Part shown: positions 55,352 to 64,000 of the stretch, in pieces
How positions within the stretch are numbered: position 1 is the first letter of the stretch
How the letters are laid out: each line of letters starts with the position of its first letter
Origin: Pseudarthrobacter sp. BIM B-2242
Lineage (GTDB): Bacteria; Actinomycetota; Actinomycetes; Actinomycetales; Micrococcaceae
Direction: 5' to 3'
DNA length: 64,000 nucleotides
Assembly: GCF_014764445.1 (NCBI RefSeq)
Contig: NZ_CP061721.1
Span: 1,240,001-1,304,000 of the forward strand
Notes under the pieces: generated by a model
The model's database searches: none
What the model was told of the DNA's origin: nothing
What the model saw: the letters and a program-made list of their open reading frames with translations, nothing else
Made by a program: the position numbers and the translations under genes

Positions 55352-55924
55352 ATGGTACGGACAAAAAGAGTTGCCGTTGGCCTGACGGCCACCGCCCTGG
55401 CCCTCGGAGCAGGGATCGGAATCGCCGGGGTGGCGTCAGCCACCACTACGCCGACGCCCGCCCCCAGCTCCAGTTCGACTGCGCCGTCGGATGGCAGCAC
55501 CAGCCCCTCTGAAGGCAAGGGCGGACGTGGCGGCCATGGACATGGAGGGTTCCGCGGCGTCGACGCTGCCGCCCTGGCCACCAAGCTCGGGGTGGAGGAA
55601 GCCAAGGTGACCGATGCGCTGAAGGCATTCCGTGAAGCCAACAAGCCTGCAGCCGGTACGGAGAAGGCCAAGCCGGCGGAGGGGACACGGCCCGACCCCG
55701 CGGTGCAGCAGGCTGAGCTTGCCAAGTCCCTCGGGGCCGCACTTGGCGTGGACGAGGCGAAAGTGACGGCGGCGCTGGCGGAACTGCGGACCGCTGACCA
55801 GGCAGACCGTGCTGCGGCGCTGAAGACGCGTCTGGACCAGGCCGTTACCGACGGCAAGCTGACCCAGGCCGAGGCGGATGCTGTGACCAAGGCAGTGGAG
55901 AACGGGGTGATCGGCGGCCGCTGA
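55352..55924 (+). CDS. Small secreted protein with paired helical repeats, unknown function
   Basis: 190 residues. A Sec signal peptide (MVRTKRVAVGLTATALALGAGIGIAGVASA) probably ends after A30. A Ser/Thr/Pro linker and a Gly/His stretch (GGRGGHGHGGFRG, about 57-69) follow. Then come two related helical units, LATKLGVEEAKVTDALKAFRE (about 75-95) and LGAALGVDEAKVTAALAELR (about 127-146), and a final helix with LTQAEADAV. Similar secreted proteins of unknown function occur widely in actinobacteria. CCAGGAGACAGAA precedes the ATG. It is divergent from the TetR-MMPL operon. Confidence 0.85.
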   Translation: MVRTKRVAVGLTATALALGAGIGIAGVASATTTPTPAPSSSSTAPSDGSTSPSEGKGGRGGHGHGGFRGVDAAALATKLGVEEAKVTDALKAFREANKPAAGTEKAKPAEGTRPDPAVQQAELAKSLGAALGVDEAKVTAALAELRTADQADRAAALKTRLDQAVTDGKLTQAEADAVTKAVENGVIGGR

Positions 55925-55951
55925 CTGGCGGGCAGGGCGTAGCAAACAAAA

Positions 55952-55988
55952 GAAGCCCCCGGGGAACAGTCAGTTTCCCGGGGACTTC
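55952..55988. terminator. Terminator of the DAACS symporter gene, shared with the small secreted protein gene
   Basis: GAAGCCCCCGGGGAAC (55952-55967) and GTTTCCCGGGGACTTC (55973-55988) pair over 16 positions with one mismatch and one G-T pair, 5-nt loop. The minus strand continues TTTTGTTTGC, a good T-tract for the symporter gene; the plus strand continues CTTTGTG. Confidence 0.85.
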
Positions 55989-56013
55989 CTTTGTGTGCAC
56001 TTACCGGCTGGCG

Positions 56014-57462
56014 TCAGGCCTTCGCGTCGGCGAGCTCACGCCCGGCTTCGGTCGGGTCAGTACCCCGAACGGCGGCGGAGGGATCCGCAACCGTGGAGTC
56101 GTCGTCGTCCGCGAACGGGTTGCCGTTACGGGGCGCGTTGTAGAGCGTCTCGTCCAGGATGCCCTGGCGCTTGGACACGATGGCCGGGACCAGCGCCTGG
56201 CCGGCCACGTTGAGGGCGGTGCGGCCCATGTCCAGGATGGGGTCAACTGCCAGCAGGAGGCCGACGCCGGCGAGCGGCAGTCCCAGCGTGGAGAGCGTCA
56301 GGGTGAGCATCACCACGGCGCCGGTGGTGCCCGCGGTCGCTGCGGAGCCGAGGACGGAAACCAGTGCAATGAGCAGGTAGTGGCTGAGGTCCAGCTGGAC
56401 GCCGAAGAACTGGGCCACGAAGATGGCGGAGATGGCCGGGTAGATCGCGGCGCAGCCGTCCATCTTGGTGGTGGCGCCCAGCGGCACGGCGAAGGAGGCG
56501 TACGCACGGGGAACGCCCAGGTTGCGTTCGGTGACCCGCTGGGTCAGCGGCAGCGTTCCGATGGACGAGCGGGACACAAAGGCCAGCTGCACTGCCGGCC
56601 AGACGCCGGAGAAGTACTGCTTGACGGAGAGGCCGTGGGTACGGACGAGGACCGGGTAGACAACAAACATCACCAGGGCCAGGCCAACGTAGATGGCGAA
56701 CGTGAACTTGCCCAGCGCCCCGATGGTGTCCCAGCCGTACACGGCCACGGCGTTGCCGATCAGGCCGACGGTACCGATGGGAGCGATGCGGATGATCCAC
56801 CACAGGACCTTCTGGATGACGGCCAGGGCGGCGACATTGAGGGTGAGGAACGGCTCAGCGGCCTTGCCCACCTTGAGGGCGGCGACGCCGACGGCGATGG
56901 CGATGACCAGGATCTGGAGCACATTGAAGCTCACAGCCGTGGTGACGGCACCGGATTCAGCCACCGTGGAGCTGGCACCGAGGCCAAGGAAGTTCTTGGG
57001 GAACAGCCCGGTGAGGAATGCCCACCAGTTGCCCACCTTGCTGGGTGCTTCGCCTTCGCCGGTGATGCCGGTGTTCGCACCGGGCTGCAGGAGCACGCCA
57101 AGCCCGATGCCGATCAGGACCGCGATCAGGGATGTGATAGCGAACCAGAGCAGGGTGTTCCAGGCCAGCTTGGCGGCGTTGGACACCTGGCGGAGGTTGG
57201 AGATGGAACTGACCACCGCGGTGAAGATCAACGGCACAACGGCAGTCTGCAGCAGCGAGATGTAGCTGGAACCGACGGTCTGCAGCGTGGCGCCCAGGCC
57301 ATTGGGCTCTGCCTTCGTGCTGCCGGTGTACTTGGCCAGCAGGCCGAGGCCCAGGCCCACAATGAGGGCGGCAATGATCTGGAAGCCGAACGAGCCAGCC
57401 CATTTGGGAAGCTGGAAGCCGGTCTTTCCTGCGGATTCGGGGGTGCGGGTTTGAGTGCTCAC
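56014..57462 (-). CDS. Dicarboxylate/amino acid:cation symporter (DAACS family)
   Basis: A 482-residue membrane protein of the glutamate/dicarboxylate symporter fold, with eight helices and two re-entrant loops. Family signatures: the serine-rich hairpin FVSRSSIGTLPLTQRV, FAVPLGATTKMDGCAAIYPAISAIFVAQ (the NMDGTA-type helix, here KMDGCA), and VPAIVSKRQG near the C-terminus. The substrate is likely glutamate, aspartate or a C4-dicarboxylate. The start is GTG at 57462. It lies downstream of the DUF885 gene on the same strand, with its own terminator. Confidence 0.93.
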   Translation of the reverse strand: MSTQTRTPESAGKTGFQLPKWAGSFGFQIIAALIVGLGLGLLAKYTGSTKAEPNGLGATLQTVGSSYISLLQTAVVPLIFTAVVSSISNLRQVSNAAKLAWNTLLWFAITSLIAVLIGIGLGVLLQPGANTGITGEGEAPSKVGNWWAFLTGLFPKNFLGLGASSTVAESGAVTTAVSFNVLQILVIAIAVGVAALKVGKAAEPFLTLNVAALAVIQKVLWWIIRIAPIGTVGLIGNAVAVYGWDTIGALGKFTFAIYVGLALVMFVVYPVLVRTHGLSVKQYFSGVWPAVQLAFVSRSSIGTLPLTQRVTERNLGVPRAYASFAVPLGATTKMDGCAAIYPAISAIFVAQFFGVQLDLSHYLLIALVSVLGSAATAGTTGAVVMLTLTLSTLGLPLAGVGLLLAVDPILDMGRTALNVAGQALVPAIVSKRQGILDETLYNAPRNGNPFADDDDSTVADPSAAVRGTDPTEAGRELADAKA

Positions 57463-57616
57463 CAGAACACGCTAGGTCCGAAGCCCTTATCACTCCGAAA
57501 GGATGTTGAGAAATGTTACGGGGCCATGAAGCCACGTCAAGCGCTAAACGCCCGGATTCCCGCCGTCATCCTAGGTAATTGTGAAGTTATTCCCGGCGGC
57601 CGTGTGGCAAAGATCT

Positions 57617-59302
57617 CTAGGAAAGCAGTGCCCTGCGGAGGGTGTCCAAGCCCACCGAGCCGATGTTCAGTGCCTTGGTGTGGAAGGCCTTGAGATCGAA
57701 GCCGGACCGGGATTCGAGGTCGGCACGGATCTGTTCCCAGAGGCGCTGGCCCACCTTGTAGGACGGTGCCTGGCCCGGCCAGCCGAGGTAGCGCGTGAAT
57801 TCGAAGTTGAGCTGGCCTTCGCTGATAGCCAGGTTCTCCTGGAGGAAGCCGTAGCCCTTCTCCGGCGTCCAGGTCCCGGAGCCCCAGCGTTCGGGCATCT
57901 CAAGTTCCAGATGGACGCCGATATCGAAGACCACGCGGGCTGCGCGCATCCGCTGCATGTCCAGCATGCCCATGTGGTCGCCCGGGTCGGAGAGGTAGCC
58001 GAGTTCCTGCATCAGCTTTTCGGCGTACAGGGCCCAGCCTTCGCCGTGGCCTGACGTCCAGCATACGTTGCGCCGCCACTTGTTCAGAAGCTCCCGCCGG
58101 TACGTGGCCGTGGCTACCTGGAGATGGTGGCCGGGGACGCCTTCATGGAAGACCGTGGTGGTTTCGGCCCAGGTGGTAAATGTGTCCTCGCCTGCGGGAA
58201 CGGACCACCACATCCGGCCGGGCCGGCTGAAATCATCGGAGGGGCCGGTGTAGTAGATGCCGCCCTCGTCGGTCGGTGCGATCAGGCACTCAAGTTTCTT
58301 CATAACGTCGGGGATCTCGAAGTGCACCCCGGCAAGGTCGGCCACAGCCTTATCGGAGAGTTCCTGCATCCATGCCTTGAGGGCGTCCGTGCCCTTCAGC
58401 TGCCGTGCGGGGTCGTTGTTAAGGACGGTCTTCGCTTCCGCAATGGTGGCCCCCGGCTTGATGGCGGCGGCCACCTGCTCCTGCTCGGCGATGAGCCTGT
58501 CGAGTTCCTGCACTCCCCAGGCATAGGTCTCTTCGAGGTCGACGGCGGCGCCGAGGAAAGAGCGCGAAGCCAGCTCATAGCGTTCCCGGCCTACAGCATC
58601 TTTCGCCGGCGCGGCAGGCAGCAGTTCCGTGCGGAGGAAGTCCGCAAGGTCGAGGTAGGCGGAGCGCGCAGCGGCAGCACCGGCGTCGAGCTTTCCCTGC
58701 ACAGTCGCCGGAAGGGGGCCCTCGGCGGTCCGCGCCCCGGCGGCGAGCTTGGCGAAGAAGCCATCGTCCGCGGCGTGTTTGGTGGTCTGCTCGATGACGA
58801 TGGAAACCTGGCGGGCGGCGGCAACCTTGCCGTTGTCCCGTGCCTTGCGGAGGGAATCGGTATAGCCGGCGAGGGCACCGGGAACATTCAGCGCGCGCCC
58901 GGCGATGTGCTCCCAGTGCTCGGCGGTTTCTGTGGGCATCAGGTCGAAGATGGCCCGGATGTCCTGTGAGGGGGAGGCGATGTTGTTCAGGTTCGCTTCG
59001 TCCCACCCGGAGGCGTGGATTTCCAGCTGTAGGCCCAGGCGCTCGCGCATGGCGTCCAGGGTGACGGCGTCCACGTCATCCTGCGGTTCCAGTCCGGCCA
59101 GGGCGGCCAGGGCCTTGACGGCTTCCGCCGCGAATCCGGCGATGCCTGCAGGGGAGTAATCGGGGTACTCGGTCTCGTGGCCGGGGAGCCCGAGCTCGGT
59201 GGCGAAGGACGGATTCAACCGGATAAGCGTGTCGGTGTACTCATCTGCCACGGCATCGATGGCGGAGTGCGGACGGACAGCGGACGGGGTTTCGGTAGTC
59301 AC
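57617..59302 (-). CDS. DUF885 family putative metallopeptidase
   Basis: A 561-residue, probably cytosolic protein starting at GTG 59302, with no signal peptide. The family motif FHEGVPGHHLQVATATYRRELLNKWRRN, an HExxxGHH-type zinc site, lies near residue 385, followed by GHGEGWALYAEKLMQELGYL, which provides the further conserved Glu. DUF885 proteins resemble M32-type carboxypeptidases and are generally regarded as putative peptidases; activity here is unproven. It follows the acyl-CoA carboxylase epsilon gene by 9 bases, which suggests one transcript accD-accE-DUF885. Confidence 0.9.
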   Translation of the reverse strand: MTTETPSAVRPHSAIDAVADEYTDTLIRLNPSFATELGLPGHETEYPDYSPAGIAGFAAEAVKALAALAGLEPQDDVDAVTLDAMRERLGLQLEIHASGWDEANLNNIASPSQDIRAIFDLMPTETAEHWEHIAGRALNVPGALAGYTDSLRKARDNGKVAAARQVSIVIEQTTKHAADDGFFAKLAAGARTAEGPLPATVQGKLDAGAAAARSAYLDLADFLRTELLPAAPAKDAVGRERYELASRSFLGAAVDLEETYAWGVQELDRLIAEQEQVAAAIKPGATIAEAKTVLNNDPARQLKGTDALKAWMQELSDKAVADLAGVHFEIPDVMKKLECLIAPTDEGGIYYTGPSDDFSRPGRMWWSVPAGEDTFTTWAETTTVFHEGVPGHHLQVATATYRRELLNKWRRNVCWTSGHGEGWALYAEKLMQELGYLSDPGDHMGMLDMQRMRAARVVFDIGVHLELEMPERWGSGTWTPEKGYGFLQENLAISEGQLNFEFTRYLGWPGQAPSYKVGQRLWEQIRADLESRSGFDLKAFHTKALNIGSVGLDTLRRALLS

Positions 59303-59311
59303 CCCACGAGC

Positions 59312-59566
59312 CTAACCCCGGCTTCGCTTCCAGGCGCCGGGACCCGGCGTCGGCGCGAGCCGCAATTGCTGCCGGCGCACCCAGTGCCGGACCGTGGGCT
59401 TGTCCGACTCCGCAGCATCCATGCCGCCGAGGGAAAGTACGACGGCGGTCAGGGCCGCGAGTTCCTCGGCCGACGGGTCGCCCTTAACAACAGAGAGCAG
59501 TGGGCTGCTTTCCGGGACCGGTGCATCAATTGAGGCCTCGGACACCGGGTTCCGGTCCTCGTTCAC
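59312..59566 (-). CDS. accE: Acyl-CoA carboxylase epsilon subunit
   Basis: An 84-residue protein with the features of actinobacterial epsilon subunits: a variable acidic N-terminus, the motif [23 protein letters not shown], and a basic tail [24 protein letters not shown]. It stabilises the alpha-beta acyl-CoA carboxylase complex. The GTG start overlaps the end of the beta subunit gene by 4 bases (GTGA), so translation is coupled and stoichiometry is probably matched. Confidence 0.93.
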   Translation of the reverse strand: MNEDRNPVSEASIDAPVPESSPLLSVVKGDPSAEELAALTAVVLSLGGMDAAESDKPTVRHWVRRQQLRLAPTPGPGAWKRSRG

Positions 59567-61146
59567 AGCGGGATGTTCCCGTGCTTCTTGGTGGGCAGGG
59601 CGGCCCGCTTGTCGCGGAGCGCGCGCAGGCCCCGGATGATCTGGACCCGGGTCTCTGAGGGGGCGATGACCGCGTCCACGTAGCCCAGCTCGGCGGCCTG
59701 GTAGGGGTTCAGCAGCTCTTCTTCGTACTGCCTGATCACCTCGGCACGGCGGGCCTCAACATCCCCGCCGGCCTCGGCAACGGCCGCAAGGTCGCGGCGG
59801 TACAGGATGTTGACCGCGCCCTGGGCGCCCATGACGCCGATCTGGGCCGTGGGCCAGGCCAGGTTCAGGTCAGCGCCGAGCTTCTTCGAACCCATCACGA
59901 TGTAAGCCCCGCCGTAGGCTTTGCGGGTGATGACGGTCAGTTTGGGGACAGTGGCCTCGGCATAGGCGTAGAGCAGCTTGGCCCCGCGGCGGATGATGCC
60001 CTGGAACTCCTGGTCCTTGCCGGGCAGGAAGCCCGGAACGTCCACCAGCGTGATGATGGGGATGTTGAAGGCGTCGCAGTGGCGGACGAACCGGGCGGCC
60101 TTCTCGGAGGCGGCGATGTCCAGGGTGCCGGCAAACTGCAGCGGCTGGTTGGCCACGATCCCCACCGTGTGTCCCTCCACGCGGCCGTAGCCGATCATGA
60201 CGTTGGGGGCGTACAGGGACTGCATCTCCAGGAAGTGCCCGTCATCCACAATCTGCTCGATCACGGTGCGCATATCGTAGGGCTGGTTTGCCGAGTCCGG
60301 CACGAGGGCATCCAGGGCGAGGTCGTCGGCGTCGGGCTCCAAATCCTGCTGGTGCTCCAGCACCGGCGCCTCGGCGAGGTTGTTCGACGGCAGGAAGTCC
60401 AGCAGTTCGCGGACGAAGCCGATGGCGTCGGCCTCATCGGAGGCAAGGTAGGTGGACGTGCCCGTGGTGGCGTTGTGCTGCCGGGCGCCGCCCAGGGTTT
60501 CCATGTCCACGTCCTCGCCGGTGACGGTCTTGATGACGTCAGGCCCGGTGATGAACATGTGCGAGGTCTTGTCCACCATCACCACGTAGTCGGTGAGTGC
60601 AGGGGAGTAGGCCGCGCCGCCGGCGGAGGGACCCATGATGAGGGAGATCTGCGGGACCACGCCGGAGGCATGGACGTTGTTGCGGAAGATGTCCGCAAAC
60701 ATGGCCAGCGAGGCAACGCCTTCCTGGATGCGGGCGCCGCCGCCGTCCAGGATGCCCACCACGGGGCAGCCGTTGCGCAGGGCGAATTCCTGGACCTTGA
60801 CGATTTTCTCGCCGTTGACCTGGCTCAGGGATCCGCCGTACACGGAGAAGTCCTGGCTGTAGACCGCCACCGGACGGCCGTCCACGGTGCCGTAGCCGGA
60901 GACCAGGCCGTCACCGAGCGGCTTTTTCTTGTCCATGCCGAAAGCGGTGGAGCGGTGGACCGCCAGCGCATCCAGTTCCACAAAGGAGCCTTCATCCAGG
61001 AGGAGTTCGACGCGCTCGCGGGCCGTGTTCTTGCCGCGGGCGTGCTGCTTTTCGACGGCTTCAGGACCGGATGGCTGCTCTGCACGGGCCTGGCGGTCGC
61101 GGAAGTCGGCGATTTTTCCCGCTGTCGTGGTCAGATCGTGGCTCAT
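59563..61146 (-). CDS. Acyl-CoA carboxylase beta subunit (carboxyltransferase, AccD5/PccB type)
   Basis: Transfers the carboxyl group from biotin to acetyl-CoA or propionyl-CoA. The 527-residue crotonase-fold protein has the acyl-CoA carboxyltransferase signatures: [90 protein letters not shown], and [31 protein letters not shown] 61146 ([10 protein letters not shown]) is preceded by CCGGAGA; the frame is open 13 codons further up. It probably partners the alpha subunit encoded at 49366-51183. The upstream gap holds two inverted motifs. Confidence 0.94.
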   Translation of the reverse strand: MSHDLTTTAGKIADFRDRQARAEQPSGPEAVEKQHARGKNTARERVELLLDEGSFVELDALAVHRSTAFGMDKKKPLGDGLVSGYGTVDGRPVAVYSQDFSVYGGSLSQVNGEKIVKVQEFALRNGCPVVGILDGGGARIQEGVASLAMFADIFRNNVHASGVVPQISLIMGPSAGGAAYSPALTDYVVMVDKTSHMFITGPDVIKTVTGEDVDMETLGGARQHNATTGTSTYLASDEADAIGFVRELLDFLPSNNLAEAPVLEHQQDLEPDADDLALDALVPDSANQPYDMRTVIEQIVDDGHFLEMQSLYAPNVMIGYGRVEGHTVGIVANQPLQFAGTLDIAASEKAARFVRHCDAFNIPIITLVDVPGFLPGKDQEFQGIIRRGAKLLYAYAEATVPKLTVITRKAYGGAYIVMGSKKLGADLNLAWPTAQIGVMGAQGAVNILYRRDLAAVAEAGGDVEARRAEVIRQYEEELLNPYQAAELGYVDAVIAPSETRVQIIRGLRALRDKRAALPTKKHGNIPL

Positions 61147-61297
61147 CAAGTGTCTCCGGCTCTGTAGCAGATTGGTGCGTAACAAATATGGTGCTGCGTG
61201 CGGTGGTGGCAGGCCGGTCAGGTGCGGGATTTAAGTAGCTTCCACACAAAAAACGAACCCTGCTGGCTAGTCTAATGACGCATCTGCGCCGCACGGC

Positions 61298-61312
61298 TGT
61301 AGAAAACCTACA
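61298..61312. promoter_or_regulatory. TGTAG-N5-CTACA motif in the gap between the beta-carboxylase and SDR genes
   Basis: TGTAGAAAACCTACA, 152 bases upstream of the carboxylase beta gene. It matches 13 of 15 positions of TGTAGGGAACCTACA at 51276-51290 in front of the alpha subunit gene. It is a candidate shared operator for acyl-CoA carboxylase genes. Confidence 0.45.
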
Positions 61313-61341
61313 ATTTTCCGTCCCTTCCGGCGGCCAAGACG

Positions 61342-61363
61342 TATGTTACTGGTCAGTAACATA
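61342..61363. promoter_or_regulatory. Perfect 22-bp palindrome upstream of the SDR dehydrogenase gene
   Basis: TATGTTACTG-GT-CAGTAACATA, 21-42 bases upstream of ATG 61384, where it would overlap the promoter. TTACT-N4-AGTAA cores are typical of TetR-type regulators of fatty-acid and acyl-CoA genes. No regulator gene is adjacent. Confidence 0.7.
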
Positions 61364-61383
61364 ACTCGGCTACAGTGGAGCCC

Positions 61384-62313
61384 ATGACTTCCAGCAACGA
61401 TGCCGCACCTCCGTCCCGGGCCGCCGTCGAAACTCCGTACCGGGCTGCCGGTTCCCTGCGTGGCCGCACCATCCTGATGTCCGGCGGCAGCCGCGGGATC
61501 GGGCTGGCGATTGCCATCAGGGCCGCCCGGGACGGCGCCAACATTGTCCTGCTGGCCAAGACCGGCCAGCCGCACGCCGCGCTAGCGGGCACAGTGCACA
61601 GCGCCGCCGAACAGATCGAAGCCGCCGGCGGCCAGGCGCTCGCCATCGTGGGCGATGTCCGAAACGACGGGGACGTGGCCGGCGCCGTGGCGGCCGCCGT
61701 CGAACGCTTCGGCGGGATCGACGTCGTCCTGAACAACGCCTCCGCCATCGACCTGTCCACCACGGACAACGTCGACATGAAGCGCTATGACCTGATGCAG
61801 GACATCAACGTCCGCGGGACCTTCCTGCTGTCAAAGCTGGCGTTGCCTGCGTTGCGCAAGTCAGGCAACGGCCACATCCTGACACTCTCGCCGCCCCTGA
61901 ACCTCGACCCCAAATGGGCCGGCAGACACCTGGCGTACACCATGGCCAAATACGGCATGAGCCTGACCACCCTCGGTTTGGCCGAGGAGCTCAAGAACGA
62001 TGGCATCACCGTCAACTCCCTCTGGCCGTGCACCCTCATCGATACCGCCGCCATCCGTAATATGCCCGGCGGCGAGGCGATTGTGCAGGCAGCCCGCGGG
62101 CCGCAGATCATGGCCGATGCGGCCCATGCCATCCTGACCGGCGGCAATCACGGCGGCGCTGCGCTGCCTGGTGCCGCCGCTGCCGGAGAGATGCCGGCCA
62201 GTGGCAACTTCTACACCGACGAGCAAGTGCTCGCGGCTGCGGGAGTCACGGACTTCCGTCCCTACAGTCTCGGGGCCGCCGAGGACCAGCTGGTTCCGGA
62301 CATTTTTCTCTGA
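61384..62313 (+). CDS. SDR family NAD(P)-dependent oxidoreductase
   Basis: A 309-residue classical-type short-chain dehydrogenase: cofactor motif LMSGGSRGIGLAIAIRAARDGA, NNAS in VLNNASAIDL, catalytic YTMAK in RHLAYTMAKYGMS, and LSPPLNLDPKWAG in place of the usual serine strand. The LDPKWAG...YTMAKYGMSLTTLGLAEEL stretch is typical of the HSDL2/AtuG-like group, linked to fatty or terpenoid acyl metabolism. It is divergent from the acyl-CoA carboxylase beta gene, with a strong palindrome just before its start. ATG 61384 is used; GTG 61375 is possible. Confidence 0.9.
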   Translation: MTSSNDAAPPSRAAVETPYRAAGSLRGRTILMSGGSRGIGLAIAIRAARDGANIVLLAKTGQPHAALAGTVHSAAEQIEAAGGQALAIVGDVRNDGDVAGAVAAAVERFGGIDVVLNNASAIDLSTTDNVDMKRYDLMQDINVRGTFLLSKLALPALRKSGNGHILTLSPPLNLDPKWAGRHLAYTMAKYGMSLTTLGLAEELKNDGITVNSLWPCTLIDTAAIRNMPGGEAIVQAARGPQIMADAAHAILTGGNHGGAALPGAAAAGEMPASGNFYTDEQVLAAAGVTDFRPYSLGAAEDQLVPDIFL

Positions 62314-62377
62314 CACCGTTCCGGTCATGTGCCGCCGGAACAGCCGCCGGTGGTCCGTGAGTCGATAGGATTCAACC

Positions 62378-63286
62378 ATGGCTGACACACACACCCCAGG
62401 AAGTCCATTGAACCGTGGGGCCCTGGCGGAGCAGGATTTCCTGGCCGCCAGCGGCATCGCGAAAATGGTTGTGGTGGACTCCACCGGATCCACGAATGCA
62501 GACCTCCTGCGGGCCGTGACTGTCGAGCCTAAAGAGTGGCCTGATCTGTCTGTGCTGACGGCTGAGTACCAGACCGCAGCGCGCGGCCGGCTTGACCGGA
62601 GCTGGGAAGCGCCGCCGCTGAGTTCCGTGTCAGTTTCCATCGTGCTGCGACCGGTCAACGCGGAGGGAAGGCCCTTGCCCACGCAAACCTATTCGTGGCT
62701 TTCATTGTTGGGCGCGCTGGCGCTGCGGCAGACGCTCCTGGAGACGGCCGGCCTCCCGGCTGAGCTCAAATGGCCCAATGATGTCTTGGTCCGCGGCCGC
62801 AAGATCGCCGGGATCCTGGCGCAAATGGGGCCGATGGGCGACGGCTCAGTGCCGGCGGTCATTCTGGGGACCGGGCTGAATGTGACTCTGACGTCCGAGG
62901 AACTGCCCGTGCCCACCGCAACGTCCGTGGCACTCGAGCAGCCGCTGACGGTTGACCGGACCCAGCTGCTCAAGAGCTACCTGGCGCACTTCGCGGTGCT
63001 CTACCGCAGCTTCTGCAACGCCGATGGCGATCCCACAGCCGGGCTGGCAGGCGGCCCGTCCCTCCACAAACGGGTGGAGTCCGTGATGGTGACGCTGGGC
63101 AGCCAGGTCCGCGCGCAGCTGCCGGGCGACCACGAGATCATCGGGCATGCCACCAGGCTGGATGAGTACGGTTCGCTGCTCGTGGTGGATAAGGACGCCC
63201 GGGAACATGTGGTGACCGCCGGGGACGTGGTGCACCTGCGTCCTTGGACCCCGCCGGGCCAGGGTACCGATGGCGGGTATGCGTAG
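62378..63286 (+). CDS. birA: Biotin--[acetyl-CoA-carboxylase] ligase
   Basis: Activates biotin to biotinyl-AMP and attaches it to the carrier lysine of acyl-CoA carboxylase. The 302-residue protein shows VVVDSTGSTNADLL, the nucleotide loop ARGRLDRSWEAPPLSSV, and ELKWPNDVLVRGRKIAGIL, with a C-terminal SH3-like domain. There is no N-terminal winged helix, so this is the group I enzyme without repressor function. It lies close to the acyl-CoA carboxylase beta and epsilon genes. The PH-domain gene overlaps its end by 17 bases. Confidence 0.95.
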   Translation: MADTHTPGSPLNRGALAEQDFLAASGIAKMVVVDSTGSTNADLLRAVTVEPKEWPDLSVLTAEYQTAARGRLDRSWEAPPLSSVSVSIVLRPVNAEGRPLPTQTYSWLSLLGALALRQTLLETAGLPAELKWPNDVLVRGRKIAGILAQMGPMGDGSVPAVILGTGLNVTLTSEELPVPTATSVALEQPLTVDRTQLLKSYLAHFAVLYRSFCNADGDPTAGLAGGPSLHKRVESVMVTLGSQVRAQLPGDHEIIGHATRLDEYGSLLVVDKDAREHVVTAGDVVHLRPWTPPGQGTDGGYA

Positions 63287-63878
63287 AGACCTCGCGCCGG
63301 GCGAGCAGGTCATTACGATCACCCGTCCGCAGCCGAGGAAACTGGCCGGTCCGGCCGCTGCCTTCATCGCCGCACCCGCCGCTGCTGCGTTTGCCAGTGC
63401 CTGGACGCTGCGGGGCGAGGCTACCCGCCTGGTGCCGGCGGTTTCCGCAGACTGGACGCCATGGATCGTTCTTGCCTGCCTGCTGGCCGCCGCCTGGGTC
63501 TGGCTGGCGTATTGCCTGCCCGGGCTGCTCCGGTGGCAGGGAACGCGATACATCCTCACGAGCCGGAGGGTTATGGCGCGTTACGGCATGATGCGCCGCC
63601 GGGACGAACAGGTTAATCTGGCCTCCGTCCGCAACGTGACGGTCCACCAGTCGGTGGTGCAGCGGATATTGCGCTCCGGGAATATATCCTTGGAAACCGG
63701 GTACCAAAGTGTGGTGACCATCCCGGACGTCCCGGAAGCCGCACGGTTCCGGGACTTTGTGCTGGATGCCGTTGCTGACCTGCCCGTGGGCAGGGATCCG
63801 GAGACTGACGACGTGTCGGATTATGCCGACGACATCCTGCCGTGGGAATTGAGAGAAGGTGGACACGATGAACGATGA
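63270..63878 (+). CDS. Bacterial PH domain membrane protein
   Basis: A 202-residue protein with two hydrophobic segments (about residues 28-46 and 64-90), followed by a bacterial PH-like domain: RYILTSRRVMARYGMMRRRDEQVNLASVRNVTVHQSVVQRILRSGNISLETGY. The domain order is that of the bPH_2/YdbS-type proteins. The C-terminus is acidic. The start overlaps birA, and its end overlaps the next gene by 11 bases, so the three genes are probably cotranscribed. The function is unknown. Confidence 0.88.
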   Translation: MAGMRRDLAPGEQVITITRPQPRKLAGPAAAFIAAPAAAAFASAWTLRGEATRLVPAVSADWTPWIVLACLLAAAWVWLAYCLPGLLRWQGTRYILTSRRVMARYGMMRRRDEQVNLASVRNVTVHQSVVQRILRSGNISLETGYQSVVTIPDVPEAARFRDFVLDAVADLPVGRDPETDDVSDYADDILPWELREGGHDER

Positions 63879-64000
63879 GGACGAAGAGGGCCAGGCCGCC
63901 CTGCCAACCCCCGCAGCCGGGAGTGCCCACCCGCCAACCGGCACGCTGTCCGTCGAACGGCTGGCGGCCAAGGCACTTGAGGCCAGGCTCCTCGGCGGGG
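63868..64000 (+). CDS. Start of a further gene (3' end outside the window); possible adenylate/guanylate cyclase-type protein
   Basis: Only the first 44 codons are present. They begin MNDEDEEGQAALPTPAAGSA, an acidic and Pro/Ala-rich start, then LSVERLAAKALEARLLGG. The ATG overlaps the PH-domain gene, and GAGAAGGTGG precedes it. In relatives the gene after this PH-domain gene is, to my memory, a cyclase-domain protein; nothing in the visible part proves that. Treat the product as unknown. Confidence 0.6.
   Translation, partial: MNDEDEEGQAALPTPAAGSAHPPTGTLSVERLAAKALEARLLGG

Overview
The window is a chromosomal segment of a high-GC Gram-positive bacterium, most likely a member of the Micrococcaceae (Arthrobacter, Pseudarthrobacter or a close relative). 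Supporting signs are many GTG and TTG starts, the order tRNA-Gln, glmU, prs, rplY, pth, then mfd further on, an actinobacterial acyl-CoA carboxylase with an epsilon subunit, an SCO4848-family protein, and a HemD-OmpR type nitrate regulator. I see no insertion sequence, prophage, integrase or CRISPR array.

Layout. 1-6041: end of an ABC-F ATPase gene, a TetR gene, tRNA-Gln(TTG), then the housekeeping run glmU, prs, rplY, pth. 6160-11614: two tandem large LuxR-type (LAL) ATPase regulators whose coding regions appear to overlap, the second probably beginning at a CTG codon. 11615-12150: a 536-nt gene-free, strongly structured stretch in front of sufS-sufU (cysteine desulfurase and sulfur-transfer partner). 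14028-16311: three minus-strand genes (SCO4848 protein, DUF2505, SDR-DUF2867). 16506-22688: a 1631-residue secreted haem peroxidase with RTX repeats, a fibronectin III domain and three SLH repeats, followed by a SARP-like regulator. 22842-28460: mfd, a YdjM-like membrane protein, a small membrane protein and deoC.

28576-36917 and 40964-46207 hold a nitrate and nitrite assimilation system: nirB-cobA-hemD/nnaR on the minus strand, nirD divergent from nirB, and a second operon of narK-type transporter, molybdopterin nitrate reductase and an FAD/BFD electron-transfer subunit. GlnR-like repeats lie in the nirB/nirD gap and, more weakly, in front of the transporter. Between and beside them are a phosphosugar mutase, purine nucleoside phosphorylase, an Lpd-like quinone reductase, PspC, a HemG-like flavodoxin and an unknown protein.

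46483-64000: an MHS-family symporter with two tandem 15-bp palindromes upstream, a class I glutamine amidotransferase, an NTF2-like protein, the biotin carboxylase/BCCP subunit, Maf, a TetR-MMPL exporter pair, a small secreted protein, a DAACS symporter, a DUF885 protein, acyl-CoA carboxylase epsilon and beta subunits, an SDR dehydrogenase, biotin ligase, a PH-domain protein and the start of a further gene. The acyl-CoA carboxylase genes and birA form a functional biotin/fatty-acid group; a near-identical 15-bp inverted motif lies upstream of both the alpha and the beta subunit genes.

Beyond the genes, the window is rich in long intergenic inverted repeats, some ordinary terminators, some operator-like, and four long ones without an obvious T-tract at gene 3' ends. 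All motif statements were made by eye; no similarity search or folding was run.
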